In this document: piece after piece, positions 53,990 to 64,000 of the stretch
Layout: every line of letters starts with the position of its first letter
How positions within the stretch are numbered: position 1 is the first letter of the stretch
Assembly (NCBI GenBank): GCA_949825065.1
Contig: OX463859.1
Span: 10,255,606-10,319,605, forward strand
DNA: 64,000 nucleotides
Reading direction: 5' to 3'
Source: Odontocerum albicorne
Taxonomy: Eukaryota > Arthropoda > Insecta > Trichoptera > Odontoceridae
The notes under the pieces: model-generated
Told to the model about the DNA's origin: nothing
Databases searched by the model: none
What the model saw: the letters and a program-made list of their open reading frames with translations, nothing else
Position numbers and translations under genes: made by a program

Positions 53990-55000
53990 TTGAACTACTG
54001 TGGAACTTACCATTTATTATCGCACCTTGTTGGGAATATAAGCGTACGTGTAGAGGCAAAAATACAGGCATTCAACTACAGGGTGAGTGCATTGTTACCA
54101 GACGAACTTTTACCTCAATGTGACGGTTTTTGTTATCTTTACAATCACCATCGGGAATTTCCATTCCAAAACCCAGTACTAGGCCATGGAGGTCTCCTTA
54201 TAAAATTTGGCGCGGCGGAAACAAAAAAGGACTAGGAGTCGAAGGATATATTGAAATTAAACACAAATGAACGAATGTTTTACTAATTATTTTTATGCAA
54301 ACAGTATAAAAAAATTGCGTTCAGATAACAAAATAATTGGATAGAAAACATATCCACAGTATAACCCGATTTATCGTTACTGATCCTCACTTATTGAAGG
54401 TATTTAATAATTTGTACCTTCACAAACGGTACGTAGCCGCATTAATTAAAATGGTTAATTGAACGCTGATTAGTGGTTGATACGGAAGATATAATGAATT
54501 CATAAAACGGTTCAACCAACCGACTCTCACACGAATATGTTGCAACTCGAAAAAAAAAGACAGTTTCATTGTGTGTTTTATTTTTCAATTAGTATTGTTT
54601 CCATTTTATTGTGGAATCATTGATACAATCACTCCTCGTTTTTCTTTTGTCTAAATCGACATGTACCATACATGCAAAAATAATCCATAATTCTAATTGA
54701 AATATGCCGATGCAGTCGCTTTGTATGGAAAAGGAAAGGAAAGTTTTTTTCTTCTGTTTTTATAATTTACTTCCGCTGAAGTATAAGAAAATATCTCATC
54801 ATTAATGAGGATCGACATGACTTCTAATTATTTACACGGTTTTCATTGTAGATTTTGCTATAAAAATCCAATTAGTTTTTTACACTTGCATACCACTCAT
54901 TCCTCTAAGATCACGCACATCGTTATATCCTTTTCTAGTATATCCGAAATCTAACCTTTTCGTTACTTAGGTATTCCTGTCTATTACATAGGTATGTTGT
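53990..55000. other. Intronic stretch, nothing recognised
   Basis: The segment 53990-54240 is less AT-rich and holds an 81-codon open frame without a known motif. The rest is AT-rich. No gene is supported. Confidence 0.4.
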
Positions 55001-55004
55001 AGAC

Positions 55005-55160
55005 CAGACATAGTCAACCAGCGACCCGCGGGCTGCATGTGGTCCGCCGGAGTGTATTGTGCGGTCCGTTTTTTTATTAAATTATAAAACAAATAATAAT
55101 ACAATAAAGGTATTTAATACTAATGACACTGAATCTCCGAAACGAAGATTTATATAAAAA
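55005..55160 (+). mobile_element. hAT-like element, one end only
   Basis: cagacatagtcaaccagcga, then cccgcgggctgcatgtggtc, has the look of a hAT terminus (CAG start, GC-rich subterminal region) as in 32404. The opposite end was not found, so this is tentative. Confidence 0.4.
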
Positions 55161-55196
55161 TCTTTTTTAAATATAGTATTATCCAAGTAACACTTT

Positions 55197-55455
55197 TATT
55201 TATATTGTTTATAGTCAAGGCATTAACATTGTGGAGGTTTAAATACATTGTAATCTGTTTTATCAAACACTGTTTATTCCACTTTTTGTAACGGTATAAT
55301 CCTATCGGTTTCAAGCTTTTCATCTTATCATCAGGGGAGCACTGAAGAGTCTTGTTTGTGCTCCCCTGATGTTGAGGTCAAAGCCTTGAAACCGGTAGAG
55401 TTATACCGTTACAAAAAGTGAAATAAACTGTGTTTGATAAAACAAATTACAAACT
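55197..55455. mobile_element. Fold-back (hairpin) MITE, copy 2
   Basis: Same family as 1006-1305: an unmirrored head (gtcaaggcattaacattgtg), then arms with ttttatcaaacac, ccactttttgtaacggtata and a caggggagcac loop-side block (55335 and complement 55365). The inner part retains more symmetry than copy 1 (tgctcccctgatg). Confidence 0.8.
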
Positions 55456-55534
55456 TTTATTTATTTATTTAGGTATTCATGTAATATGACACTCATTTAA
55501 TGTGAATCGTATTTATATTTAATAAAAAATAATG

Positions 55535-55720
55535 TAAGAATTGGTCTACTCTCATGGTTCAGGGGTTAAGTCTTTCGGCTTACTAACTAAAGGTTTCGGG
55601 TCCGATTTCCGGAGGTGTCACAATTCTTTCCACTGTGATTTCGGGCTGGTAAGATCGAGTGACTGACACTGGGAGACTATATCAGACTAAAGTAAATATT
55701 GAGTGGTGTCCAAATTATTA
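55535..55720 (+). mobile_element. tRNA-headed SINE, other family
   Basis: A box A-like catggttcaggggttaag and box B-like ggtttcgggtccgatttcc (55590-55610) at tRNA spacing are followed by a short body (gatttcgggctggtaagatc, gactgacactgggagac). Only one copy seen, so a SINE or a tRNA pseudogene fused to other DNA. Confidence 0.45.
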
Positions 55721-55724
55721 GCTA

Positions 55725-56395
55725 TGAATTCTTGACATAATTTAAATTGCACTTAAAATCAGTCCAAGTCAAATAATAAAATGATCTCGTGTGAAAATGC
55801 GATGCAGTTTAATTTTTAATATTAAAATCATTCAATTAAATGGAATATTGAACCCCTCCCCCCATTTACATGGAGAGTAAACCGCGATTAGTCAATTCGG
55901 TTGATATATTGCATCTCAGTAGGCGTATAAAACATTTGTTTCATTTTCAAATTAAATGTCATACAATATTTGATTCAATAACTCCGGTTTCATTTTATAG
56001 AATGTTCTTGTGAACTTACTTGATGATGACATAGAGAGTGTTGAAATGCATTGTAACATGCAAAACATAAAGAGCAATAACACAAAGTGACAGTGTTTTA
56101 ATTTTATATTGATTTCATACCTTTTTTTAAAAGGCAGTTCACCCACTCTAGGAAGCTTGGTGTCATCACATTAAAATCACTATGCCAAAATATGAGTAAA
56201 TATAACAAAATATTTTTTTTTTAAATCCCAATTTTAGATTCTTACTCTTTATCGTTTTTGAAAATAAATCGAATCAACCCCTAATTATTAACGACATAAG
56301 GTCGCGAAGGTTGTCATGGAAGTTATCCGAGTATTAATAAAGTTGTTTAATTTACAACCAGTAAATTTATGAAAGTCTCTAAAATATATTAAAAT
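55725..56395. other. Intronic stretch, nothing recognised
   Basis: AT-rich DNA. No gene or repeat recognised. Confidence 0.35.
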
Positions 56396-56399
56396 ATAT

Positions 56400-56810
56400 G
56401 AAGAAATTGTCGGCAATCGTTGACTAACAGTTAGCATTCGCGCTAACCAAGTATGTGCCCCAGATTCAATACATGGTGGATTCACTTCCAGAATGGTTTT
56501 ACTCTCAGGTCATTTTACATTTGAATTGAAAAAAAATGTAGCCCATATGCTGCTTGTGATTAATTTTTAAATCACTTTTAAGAAATATTATAAATAGCGT
56601 CTAATGAAGAACTGCAGTAGATTAAACCTGTCGATCGTTTTTAAGAAGTTTATTCTTGCCATCGGAACATTGAGTTTGATCAGACAATACTTTGTGTTTG
56701 CTGAAGTGCAACACTTTTTGACATATTAAATTGATTCATGCACAGGCGTCTTTCATCCACAGGGTGACAGTCTTACTTGATCGCGAGGGAAAGCCTATCG
56801 TCATATCACG
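56400..56810 (+). repeat. Dispersed repeat shared with 17690-18075
   Basis: A tRNA-like head (taacagttagcattcgcgct, then gattcaatacatgg), tcacttccagaatggtttta, tcaggtcattttacat, tttgctgaagtgcaaca and ccacagggtgacagtcttac in the same order as the first copy. Probably an old SINE family. Confidence 0.5.
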
Positions 56811-56814
56811 AATA

Positions 56815-57825
56815 AAAAATATTAAATATAGCTAAATAGTTTTTTCAAAGTTATTCTTTAGATTCGCTTTCAATGAAGTAACGTTTTAGAATCTCTGTTT
56901 TAATGAAAGACTCGATTAGTCAAGTATCTGTGCCAATTTCATTACAATATTTTATAATTATTAATGTCGCCCATAGCTAATAGTCATTTAATTGAAATAA
57001 TTATACAATTATTACCTTATCTGAAATCTATTAAAAATTATGAAAGATGCAATTTATGAATTAGTTATATATAATTCTTTATATATATATATAAAACAAA
57101 TCTAATCAAAATAATTTTGAAATATAGCTATTAAAGTTATTCAAACAATTCTTTAAAATAAATAGGTTTAATTAAGCATTAAGCTATTTGTAATATTGTA
57201 AAATATGACTAAAATTAAAATTCCTTAACTCATATATTTTTTTAATCCTTGTAGTTAAACATAATTTAACTTCATATATAAAGTCAATCATTGTGATACT
57301 TAGAACCAAATACTAACTATAATTATTTCCATATCAAATATTAAAATAATATTTATAGTTAAAAGTTAAAATCATAACTTTTCATTTCACATGGTTTTCT
57401 CTCACATTCTAATCCATCCAGGTTTCTATAGATAGCCCCATAAATAGCTCGATGGATCTCCTATATGAACTAATATCTTAATTCAAAGGATCTTCCTCTT
57501 AGGAACTAATGTATTAGACACTCTTCCATGACGCGACCGACAGTCTGGACCATTCCACATGAGCACGACGTGAAATCAATGGAACTTTACATATCTAAGG
57601 AGTGTGCTGCAGTACCTAATAACTGAATTTTTGTTATTTTAACTTTGATATGATATCCAACCGAATGTGGTGTATCATTAATTGACCGTCCACATAACTA
57701 CAATATACACACTCATGGGATCTTAAAATATGGAATAACTCTTGTTTAATATATTGTTTAAGTTCCACCTCTATGGCGTATCGTTAAAAAAAATATTCGA
57801 TTAAATTCATATTATTAAGTTATAC
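56815..57825. other. Intronic stretch, nothing recognised
   Basis: About 1 kb of AT-rich DNA. The part 57400-57600 is slightly less AT-rich. No gene or repeat recognised. Confidence 0.35.
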
Positions 57826-57829
57826 CCGT

Positions 57830-58165
57830 GGACTGCTTTGCAGACCAGCGTCTCTATCATTCAAGAATTGGAGATTACTGAAAGACTTTCGACAACATGC
57901 AGAAAAATAATCTTAAAATAATTTAGGCATGTCGCTGGAAAGAACGATGAAAGTCAGAAGAAGTTGGAGATCACGGTAACAGTTGAGGGAAAGCGACTAA
58001 GAGGAAGGTGTAATACGAAATGGACAGATAAAAATAAATGAGTTAATAGGGTCCTCTTTAAGCGTTGCGTTCCACATGCCCCAAAACAGGGAGGGATGGA
58101 AGCAGGTGGTGTGCCAAGTTTGAAACATGGCAGAGGATTACGAAGCAGAAGAAGTTATATAAAAA
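57830..58165 (+). mobile_element. RTE-like remnant, second subfamily
   Basis: Sense reading with frame breaks: SIIQELEITERLSTTC, then a GHVAGKND-type block near 57930, a TVEGKRLRGRCNTKW block near 57985, then MPQNREGWKQVV near 58075 and a MAEDY end. The order corresponds to the C-terminus continuing from the segment seen at 50590-50870; 42165-42335 is another copy of the last part. Confidence 0.7.
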
Positions 58166-58196
58166 TATATATTACTTAAATGATTTTGGGTAACTA

Positions 58197-58917
58197 CGTG
58201 TGTCGTCCAGAAAGTAAAAAACGTTTTGGCGTAACTAAATAAAAACGAAAGATATCAACACAAAACTTTATTCACAAAGTCCCAGTACCTTACTCTATTT
58301 TCCAATGTAGTCGCCATAGCTGTCAAGGTACTTATTGTAACGTGGAACCAATTTTTCAATTCCGATATTATACTCTTCTACCGCCAAAGATTTGAGCCAG
58401 GATGTCACTTCTTGTTTGAGGTCTGCATCGTTTGCGAACTGTTTTCCAAAAATTCCTTTAGTTTCTGGAATAAGTGAAAATCAAAGGTCAGGGCTGTAAG
58501 GAGGATGTCCAAAAATTTCCCACTTAAGACGTTGAAGTTCTTGCTGTGTTCGTGCTGATGCATGAGGCCGTGCATTGTCATGAATCAAAACCACCTTTCT
58601 CGACAACATTCCACGTCTCTTGTTTTGGATGGCGCATCTAAGTCGTTGAAGAGTTTCACAATAGACCTCGGAGTCTATTGTGTGTCCTCGTGTATTCAGA
58701 AAACGAATGACACTACGCACTTCACATTTGGCGAGATTTTCGATGGGCGCAACCATTTTGAAAGGTTACAGAACAAAGATGCACGACCGTTCAGCAGCGA
58801 AATTCGGCTCGCACTGAAGCGGGGGAAGGAGCTAACTGGCGCGCATACGATCGCGGTGGTGGGAGATCAGCGCAGGGCATGGTGCGCAATCGTTCTTTAC
58901 TTTCTGGACGCGTCCAG
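58197..58917 (-). mobile_element. Mariner-like deletion derivative, copy B
   Basis: TA flanks at 58195-58196 and 58918-58919. The terminal repeats share tccagaaagtaaa at both ends. Length 721 bp. Sequence and internal deletion junction correspond to copy A at 20865-21602, so the deleted form itself was mobilised. Confidence 0.87.
58250..58756 (-). pseudogene. Tc1/mariner-type transposase, internally deleted
   Basis: The minus strand reads from the ATG at 58754: MVAPIENLAKCEVRSVIRFL, then NTRGHTIDSEVYCETLQRLR, then VVLIHDNARPHAS (second catalytic Asp) and FGHPPYSPDL. A small deletion and frame change near 58485 precede FTLFQKLKEF-like and C-terminal segments. In a complete enzyme the N-terminal helix-turn-helix would be followed by about 150 residues, including the first catalytic Asp, before TIDSEVY; these are absent. 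Better preserved than copy A over the junction. Not functional. Confidence 0.8.
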
Positions 58918-58984
58918 TACATACCAATCGAATGAACTAATAGCTCAAAGTGGAATCAAAAGTTTCCATACTATAGTATCTTTT

Positions 58985-59090
58985 ACCGATTCATTCCACA
59001 CACTTTTGTGGTCGAGTTTCGGGCTCTCTTCCCGTTGGTATCCGAAAAAAGGGTCCCAGTCTGGTAACAATATTCATGTGAGATAGGCAT
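58985..59090 (+). mobile_element. SINE-3 fragment
   Basis: cttttgtggtcgagtttcgg, cccgttggtatccgaaaaaa, then gtcccagtctggtaacaat and gagataggca match the complement of 2670-2805. Confidence 0.45.
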
Positions 59091-59094
59091 GTGC

Positions 59095-59925
59095 GAGTGA
59101 TGATTTTTCTTTCTGAGCAGTGATTAGTATTGACAACACGTGCAATTACGAACTGCCAGTTTCATGCTTACTCCAGTGGCTCTTAACCTAAAGGCTAGAT
59201 TAACAGGGAAAAATACACTGTTGTCTCCTGACCACACCCTTCATTTTGTTCGCCTCTCTGGTTCGGATATGTTGAAGGTATATTTATGAATAAATCAACA
59301 CATTATTCAGATAAAGTATTGTCTTGTATAGTATATTTGTCCGATAAAAAAAGTTTGGTATCAACAGAAAAATATATTTGAGAACCAGTGGATCGATTGG
59401 CAAGTACTCGTATAATTTTTTAAACGTTTTAAAAAACTCAAGTTATGGGTGATTGATCGACACCATTCCAATAGGCATGAGTTGGTACAAATACAGAAAA
59501 GTGAATTTATTATATATTCAAGTTATTTGTAAAAAAAAGTTAAATAAATTACAGTCGTGCTTTGATATACTGACGTTTGGAATCTATATTTGATAGAAAA
59601 TGATTAGTCTCTTGATGTGGTTACTAAACAGTGATGTGGCTATTCAAAAAGCTAATTATTTTGAATTTTGCAAAACATTCCTTATATAAATAAAGTTTTA
59701 TTATTATAAGTGACATTTGATATAATATTAAATAAAAAATATATGAATAGTTATAACTTAAAATATTATTAAAAAAAAGAAAATATGAGAAACTTTGATC
59801 CAAATTGTGAAAATTGATATTTTATTTTTTATAATTTTACTAAATTTTCAAATCCAAAACTCCTGGGCTATATATCCATTTATATACAAATTATAATTAA
59901 AGGTAAACCGATTATATACAAACAT
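59095..59925. other. Intronic AT-rich stretch, nothing recognised
   Basis: No gene or repeat recognised. Confidence 0.35.
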
Positions 59926-59929
59926 ATAC

Positions 59930-60229
59930 ATTATCACGCCATTTAAAATATTTGCGGAGTAGGCAGAGAGAACCGACCTCCACATTTTTCTATCTCAGCG
60001 GACAATTTTCGCTTTCTCCACCTTCATACATAACCACCTCCGTGGCCTATTTGTTTAAACAGATGTGTTCCGACCCTGGGGTTTCAGGTTCGATTCCTGT
60101 TGCTATCAATTTTTCAGCCTTGTTTTACAACATCCTTTTTATCCATGCATTTCCGATGTCTTTATTCAACATTCTTTCTAACAGTAACACTCCATACATT
60201 TTCCTTCGCGCACTGTTTATTTATTAACT
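59930..60229 (-). mobile_element. RTE-like remnant containing a SINE-1 head
   Basis: Left part: atcacgcc, then gcggagtaggcagagagaac (3' end block), then tctccaccttcatac. A SINE-1 head fragment lies at 60035-60113 (ctccgtggcctatttgttta, box B ggttcgattcctg). Right part: catccttttt, ttccgatgtctttattcaac, ttccttcgcgcactg resumes the RTE-like complement. Confidence 0.5.
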
Positions 60230-60241
60230 AAATTAGAGTAT

Positions 60242-60751
60242 TTTTTTATTAAACAAAGTAAAATATTGTACAAACATTTGTCAAGGCTATACCTATATAC
60301 AAATTTATTACTTAACTAATCTTAATTATATGTTATAATTTATGAACTTACTTAATCTTATTTTCCTACATGTCATTTTATTTTTTTTACAATCTTAATA
60401 AACGATTTCTTAGAAATAATTAACACCTATATACTACTTATAACTAGATAACAATTCTTACACTAATTATTTAGCAAAAACATGTCCACTCGTTCAGGCT
60501 ACTTGTGTTTCATCAAATTCACTCAGACCTTGGTCCTCCCAGCTAATACTGTAGGTGGACTAGTCAGGCAACAGATAATGCTTCGGGAGCTTGTGCTTAT
60601 AACGGAAGGGTAGGTCGGATTTACTCTCGTAAGCCCCCAGGGCAGGGACTAAGGGATTGCTGTGATTTTGTTGGCTTTTATAGAACTTCACGGTCCAAGC
60701 GAGGATTTGGTGTTGTAGGGTTTCTTATCGCTGTTCGGCGTGAAGTCGGGT
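60242..60751 (-). mobile_element. Retroelement insertion with 12-bp target duplication
   Basis: A 510-bp insertion in minus orientation, with an A-rich 3' end (T-run at 60242-60248). It is flanked by perfect duplications aaattagagtat at 60230-60241 and 60752-60763. The 5' half is GC-richer (ccagggcagggac near 60639). No tRNA-like head or clear protein frame was found, so it is a 5'-truncated LINE or an unknown SINE. Its last ~100 bp also occur at 40248-40352. Confidence 0.85.
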
Positions 60752-60764
60752 AAAATTAGAGTAT

Positions 60765-61465
60765 ACTTTGCATAACAATTATTTCTAAAATAATTAGAAA
60801 ATATATGTGTACTTAATAAATAATAAATTACAAATCTCAAATAAATTTTTCAAAAACTTCAAATTAAAATGGCTACGAATAGGATGGAATTATTGGAATA
60901 ATCTAGATATTTACAATTTTAGATTAATTGAAAATTCATTCGTATCTTATTAAGAATACTGATCCAGAAAATTTATTCATAAAACTTTTCAAAAGTACAA
61001 ACTAGGTGACGGATAGGATATAATTATGTTTATAATCTAGAATTTCTAGATTCTTACAATTTTAGATCAATTAGAAAATAAACCGTATCTTATAAAGAAG
61101 AATAGTGATCCAGAAAATTGATTCAAAAAACGAGATATTGCGAAAAAGAGAGAATTCTTTTCACACGCGTTTATATGCATTTATGTACAATTGTTATTTG
61201 TTTTTAATATTATGGCATAATAAGGTTTACCCATCACGCTATCTATGTTGGAATATTTTCAGTTCTCTGCAAAGCTGTTAATTACAGTTTAAAAAATCGA
61301 TCAATCAATTAACGTTAAATTAAAGCTATAGGTATAAGGAACTGCTGAAGAATCTGCATGTTAATTAGTTCATAAACATAATTAGTTTAAAACCACAAGG
61401 GGATAAATATTTTAATAATTCTAAAACACATATACTAGTGATGAAGATAATTATTATTATAATAA
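60765..61465. other. Intronic AT-rich stretch
   Basis: Internal similarity: 60890-60985 and 61030-61110 share aatctagatttacaattttagat-type and gatccagaaaatt blocks, suggesting an old local duplication of about 140 bp. No gene. Confidence 0.45.
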
Positions 61466-61469
61466 GAAT

Positions 61470-61640
61470 ATCGACCTTTTTGGCCTAGTTTGGCAAGCAA
61501 TATATTCTCCAATGAGAAGAGGGTGGGGTACCGATGTTTAAAAAAAAAAGTTTAATCAGTTTTTCTCTTTAGATATATTTCACATATTGGTTGGTGGAAA
61601 TAGATTACCATGTTGCAATTGGTTCCTTAAATAATACCTC
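61470..61640 (+). mobile_element. SINE-1 copy, strongly diverged
   Basis: tttggcctagtttggcaagc head, an absent box B, then attggttggtggaaatagat, attaccatgttgcaat as hairpin equivalent. Identified by order only. Confidence 0.45.
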
Positions 61641-61644
61641 AACA

Positions 61645-62030
61645 CTAAATCATTAATTTGAAAGCTTTTTAAACAAATATAACTTCTTAACAATGAGTAG
61701 GAATATTCATATAGAGGAAATAAAGGTCAGATAAAAGTGGTAATGCAAACTAATAATAAATTTTAAAAATCTACTCTGCTCTTATTTTGGGGACCGTTTC
61801 GTGATGGATTACGAAGCGAGGTGGTATATCTGTTACTGTACATATATATCCAAAAGATACGCATTGTATGTCTTATTAGCTCCCAAAACTCCCTCTCCCT
61901 GTGTATAATTTCATATGTATTAAAAAATCTGTATTTTTTAAAATGGTCTCTTTAAGATAGTTTCTTGCGAGACTCAGAACAATTTCTCCCCATATTGTTC
62001 TGTGTCTCAAAAAATGTAAATACACTTTTA
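61645..62030. other. Intronic stretch, nothing recognised
   Basis: No gene or repeat recognised. Confidence 0.3.
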
Positions 62031-62032
62031 CA

Positions 62033-62600
62033 CAGTGGCGGCCGGTGGACCAAATAATTGGGGGTTCACCAGAGTAGGTATCCAAATACCAAATAATATA
62101 AAGAAAAAAAAATATTACATACCTATTTATAAAGAAGTTTTTATCCTTTTTAACGTAGAGAAACATCTTTCACTCGCAACATAAGTCATTGGAATAGTGC
62201 ATACGAGTTTAAGTAACTTTACAGTCTGAGAAAAATCTTCTAGTAAACCAGTATTATAAAAAAATTGTAAAATAGACAAGAGCCCTCAGCATTGGTAAAA
62301 TCATCGCGAGCATAAATTGCACTGAGTTCACCGTTGAATTGAACTTTATTTAAAAAATCGTATGTTTTTACCGTCAAAATAAAATCATGTTCGGGAAATT
62401 TTGACCTACGAGTATACTGAGTAAATTTTTCGCTATAGAATAATTTTGCTGTAGTTAGGTGATTAATTTTTTGGAAAAATTTACGCAAACAAACACAATA
62501 AATAATCGAAATAGTTATGTTTATCCTGCAAATGGCTCGTAATATTATATAGATAGTTAGAGAAGCGTTTAGCCACGTGACCAAACTGGAAAAATATCAT
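62033..62600 (-). mobile_element. hAT transposon relic, 3' part
   Basis: cagtggcggccggtggacc at 62033 has the form of a hAT terminal repeat and lies just downstream (minus strand) of a hAT transposase C-terminus. The other end was not found within the window. Confidence 0.6.
62120..62584 (-). pseudogene. hAT-family (ZMYM1-like) transposase, C-terminal relic
   Basis: The minus strand reads KFPEHDFILTVKTYDFLNKV, then QFNGELSAIYARDDF, then after a gap and a frame change IPMTYVASERCFSTLKRIKT. The last segment is the hATC dimerisation domain signature (A-S-E-R-x-F-S-x-L-K-R-I-K-T), and the L-x-x-E-L-x-x-I-Y block is typical of ZMYM1-like hAT transposases. The catalytic region upstream is not recognisable. 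Frameshifts make it dead. Both domestication and activity are unlikely. Confidence 0.7.
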
Positions 62601-62604
62601 TGAA

Positions 62605-63175
62605 ATCGAAAACGGAATTAATTACAAGTTAACTAAACAAAACAATAAAGGAAGAAAGTCGGTACCTAATTAGGTAAGCAAAAACGTTTGTTAATTTGGA
62701 GACATATACTCGCAAAGATACATGTACTAAAAAGACGCCCCAGTTTGAACGGTAGGAACAAATCATCCCTTCTCTGCGGTGGTCATATTTAAAAAAAAAC
62801 TTTAAATTGATGTATTACTATCCCAGCGACTTATCATACGCGCCACTTGGATGTTTCCGGGATCACGTGCACGCACTACAAAGACTAAGAATTCCTAGAA
62901 ATCCGTATACAAATATAGCTGTCTCAAGATTTTCTGTTCTCTTCTAATTGTGAGTAAATCGTCAATTTTTCGAAAGATTTGGGACGATTCCAAATACGCA
63001 CGGACTTCGGGTATCTTCCTACCTGCTCGCAGAATGCGTCCGAATGCAAAACACATGTATACAAAAAATGTGCTCTAACAAATAGAGTTGCATATTGTAG
63101 TGAGCCATGTCGACATAAATATATATTATTTTTCATAAATATTGTTATGATAATATACATTTTCGCTATACTTCT
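62605..63175. other. Non-coding stretch, nothing recognised
   Basis: Two short overlapping open frames at 62924-63179 lack motifs. Confidence 0.35.
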
Positions 63176-63179
63176 TTAG

Positions 63180-63745
63180 GTGTTTATTGTTATATAAATT
63201 CAGTAGTTCGGCGCACGAAAGCACTAATGAGCCAGCCGCTACTGCTTTTACACCGTGTCGTTTACTTGAACTTGCTGCAGGAATTTGTAATACCATGAAT
63301 TCGTGAGGAGTTTGAGGACGAAGATGACTTTTATTTCCAGCAAGATGGTGCACCTCCCCACTACCATCGCGATGTGAGAACCTATCTTGATGAAAATTTG
63401 CTGAACATCTAGATTGGACATGGAGGTAGCATTGAAAACCCCCGGGTTCCCTAGACCACTCTATAAAGGACTTTTTTAATGGAGAAAACCGGCAAAGGTT
63501 ATTGAACTGAGAGATGAAATTGAAAAATAATGCGCTCAAATACTAAAACAAATTATACGTAATATTTTAGATTCCAAGTTATTAGTAATATATGGACCAG
63601 AACGGCCCTTTATTTGAACACTTGCGATAACTTAAATAAATCTACACCTTTCTTTTTTAATTTTAAGTGTTAATCTTATGTATACCTTAATAAATACTGA
63701 ATTTATTATCATCTAAAGAGTGTATATAATTTTTGACACCCCTAT
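63180..63745 (+). mobile_element. Tc1/mariner-type transposon, 3' part
   Basis: Contains the transposase remnant, followed by an AT-rich 3' region that probably ends near 63744 with tatataatttttgacacccc as terminal repeat. The matching left end was not found in the window, so it is 5'-deleted. Confidence 0.5.
63225..63540 (+). pseudogene. DDE transposase remnant (Tc1/mariner-like)
   Basis: The + strand reads, through breaks, EEFEDEDDFYFQQDGAPPHY, then HRDVRTYLDENL near 63310-63400, where the Asp of QQDGAPPHY is the second catalytic residue. A decayed IGHGGSIENPRVP segment (normally followed by P-D-L-x-P-x-D) comes next, then an LRDEIEK-like end. Only the second half of the catalytic core survives. 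Tc1/mariner-like group; closer assignment not possible by eye. Confidence 0.6.
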
Positions 63746-63749
63746 GTAT

Positions 63750-64000
63750 CTGGATATTTATTCGATTTTAATAGGCATTCACATATAAAGGTGCATTAAT
63801 TTAAAACAATACTATAAAAACCTATGGACAATAAATTATAAAGACTGGAGGTGTCAACCATTCAAGCAGAAAAAATCTAGACGATGCGATAAAAGGTAGT
63901 GTTTTTTGTTAATTAAATTTAATACACTCATTTACATTCTTATACGCACATTTTATTTAATGTATTTAAATGTTTACATAATTCCATGCAATATTAACGG
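63750..64000. other. Non-coding stretch, nothing recognised
   Basis: AT-rich DNA to the window end. Confidence 0.3.

Noticed and set aside
54200..54220. E2F-like site (tttggcgcgg)
   Set aside because: An isolated motif match without a nearby gene start; chance is sufficient explanation.
58562..59086. 174-codon + strand open frame
   Set aside because: It is antisense to the mariner-like transposase remnant and has no motif of its own.

Overview
The window looks like intergenic and intronic DNA from an insect, possibly a lepidopteran. It is strongly AT-rich and packed with degraded eukaryotic transposons. Only one host gene is convincing: the first coding exon of an Msx/Drop-type homeobox gene on the + strand (start 43216 or 43264, splice donor at 44014/44015). 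An Inr and a correctly spaced DPE lie upstream at 42892-42926. No homeodomain exon is visible in the remaining 20 kb, so the first intron appears to run past the window end. No rRNA, stand-alone tRNA, operon or CRISPR array was found.

Nearly everything else is transposon debris. Family labels used here: LINE-A is a non-LTR element without RNase H whose 3' UTR ends in a hairpin plus an (AAAT)n tail. LINE-B is a related element. RTE-like fragments are many decayed C-termini of RTE/BovB-type reverse transcriptases. SINE-1 is tRNA-headed with a LINE-like hairpin tail. SINE-2 is tRNA-headed with a long body. DNA transposons include a mariner with a nearly complete but broken transposase (9912-11192) and internally deleted mariners (19818-20744, 20865-21602, 34135-34521, 58197-58917). 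There are also hAT-type elements with 7-8 bp target duplications (13401-13835, 13934-14807, 32404-32910, 37685-38077), a TTAA-flanked piggyBac-like MITE (33373-33584) and several fold-back MITEs.

Layout: 1-9 kb holds RTE, SINE and LINE-A debris and a 57-bp minisatellite. 9.9-21.6 kb is rich in mariner and hAT elements. 21.6-34.5 kb holds an RNase H-bearing LINE remnant, palindromes and nested insertions. 34.5-42 kb holds SINEs, a hAT MITE and a LINE-A copy containing two minisatellites. 42.6-44.0 kb is the promoter and first coding exon. 44-64 kb is the intron, with further repeats, a 525-bp (AT)n run and a hAT transposase relic.

The most unusual observations are these. Three retroelement groups (LINE-A, LINE-B, SINE-1) share a 3' stem-loop. 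One LINE-A copy has given rise to two unrelated minisatellites, one of which then took a retroelement insertion. Two mariner copies share the same internal deletion. Several insertions can be ordered in time by their target-site duplications.
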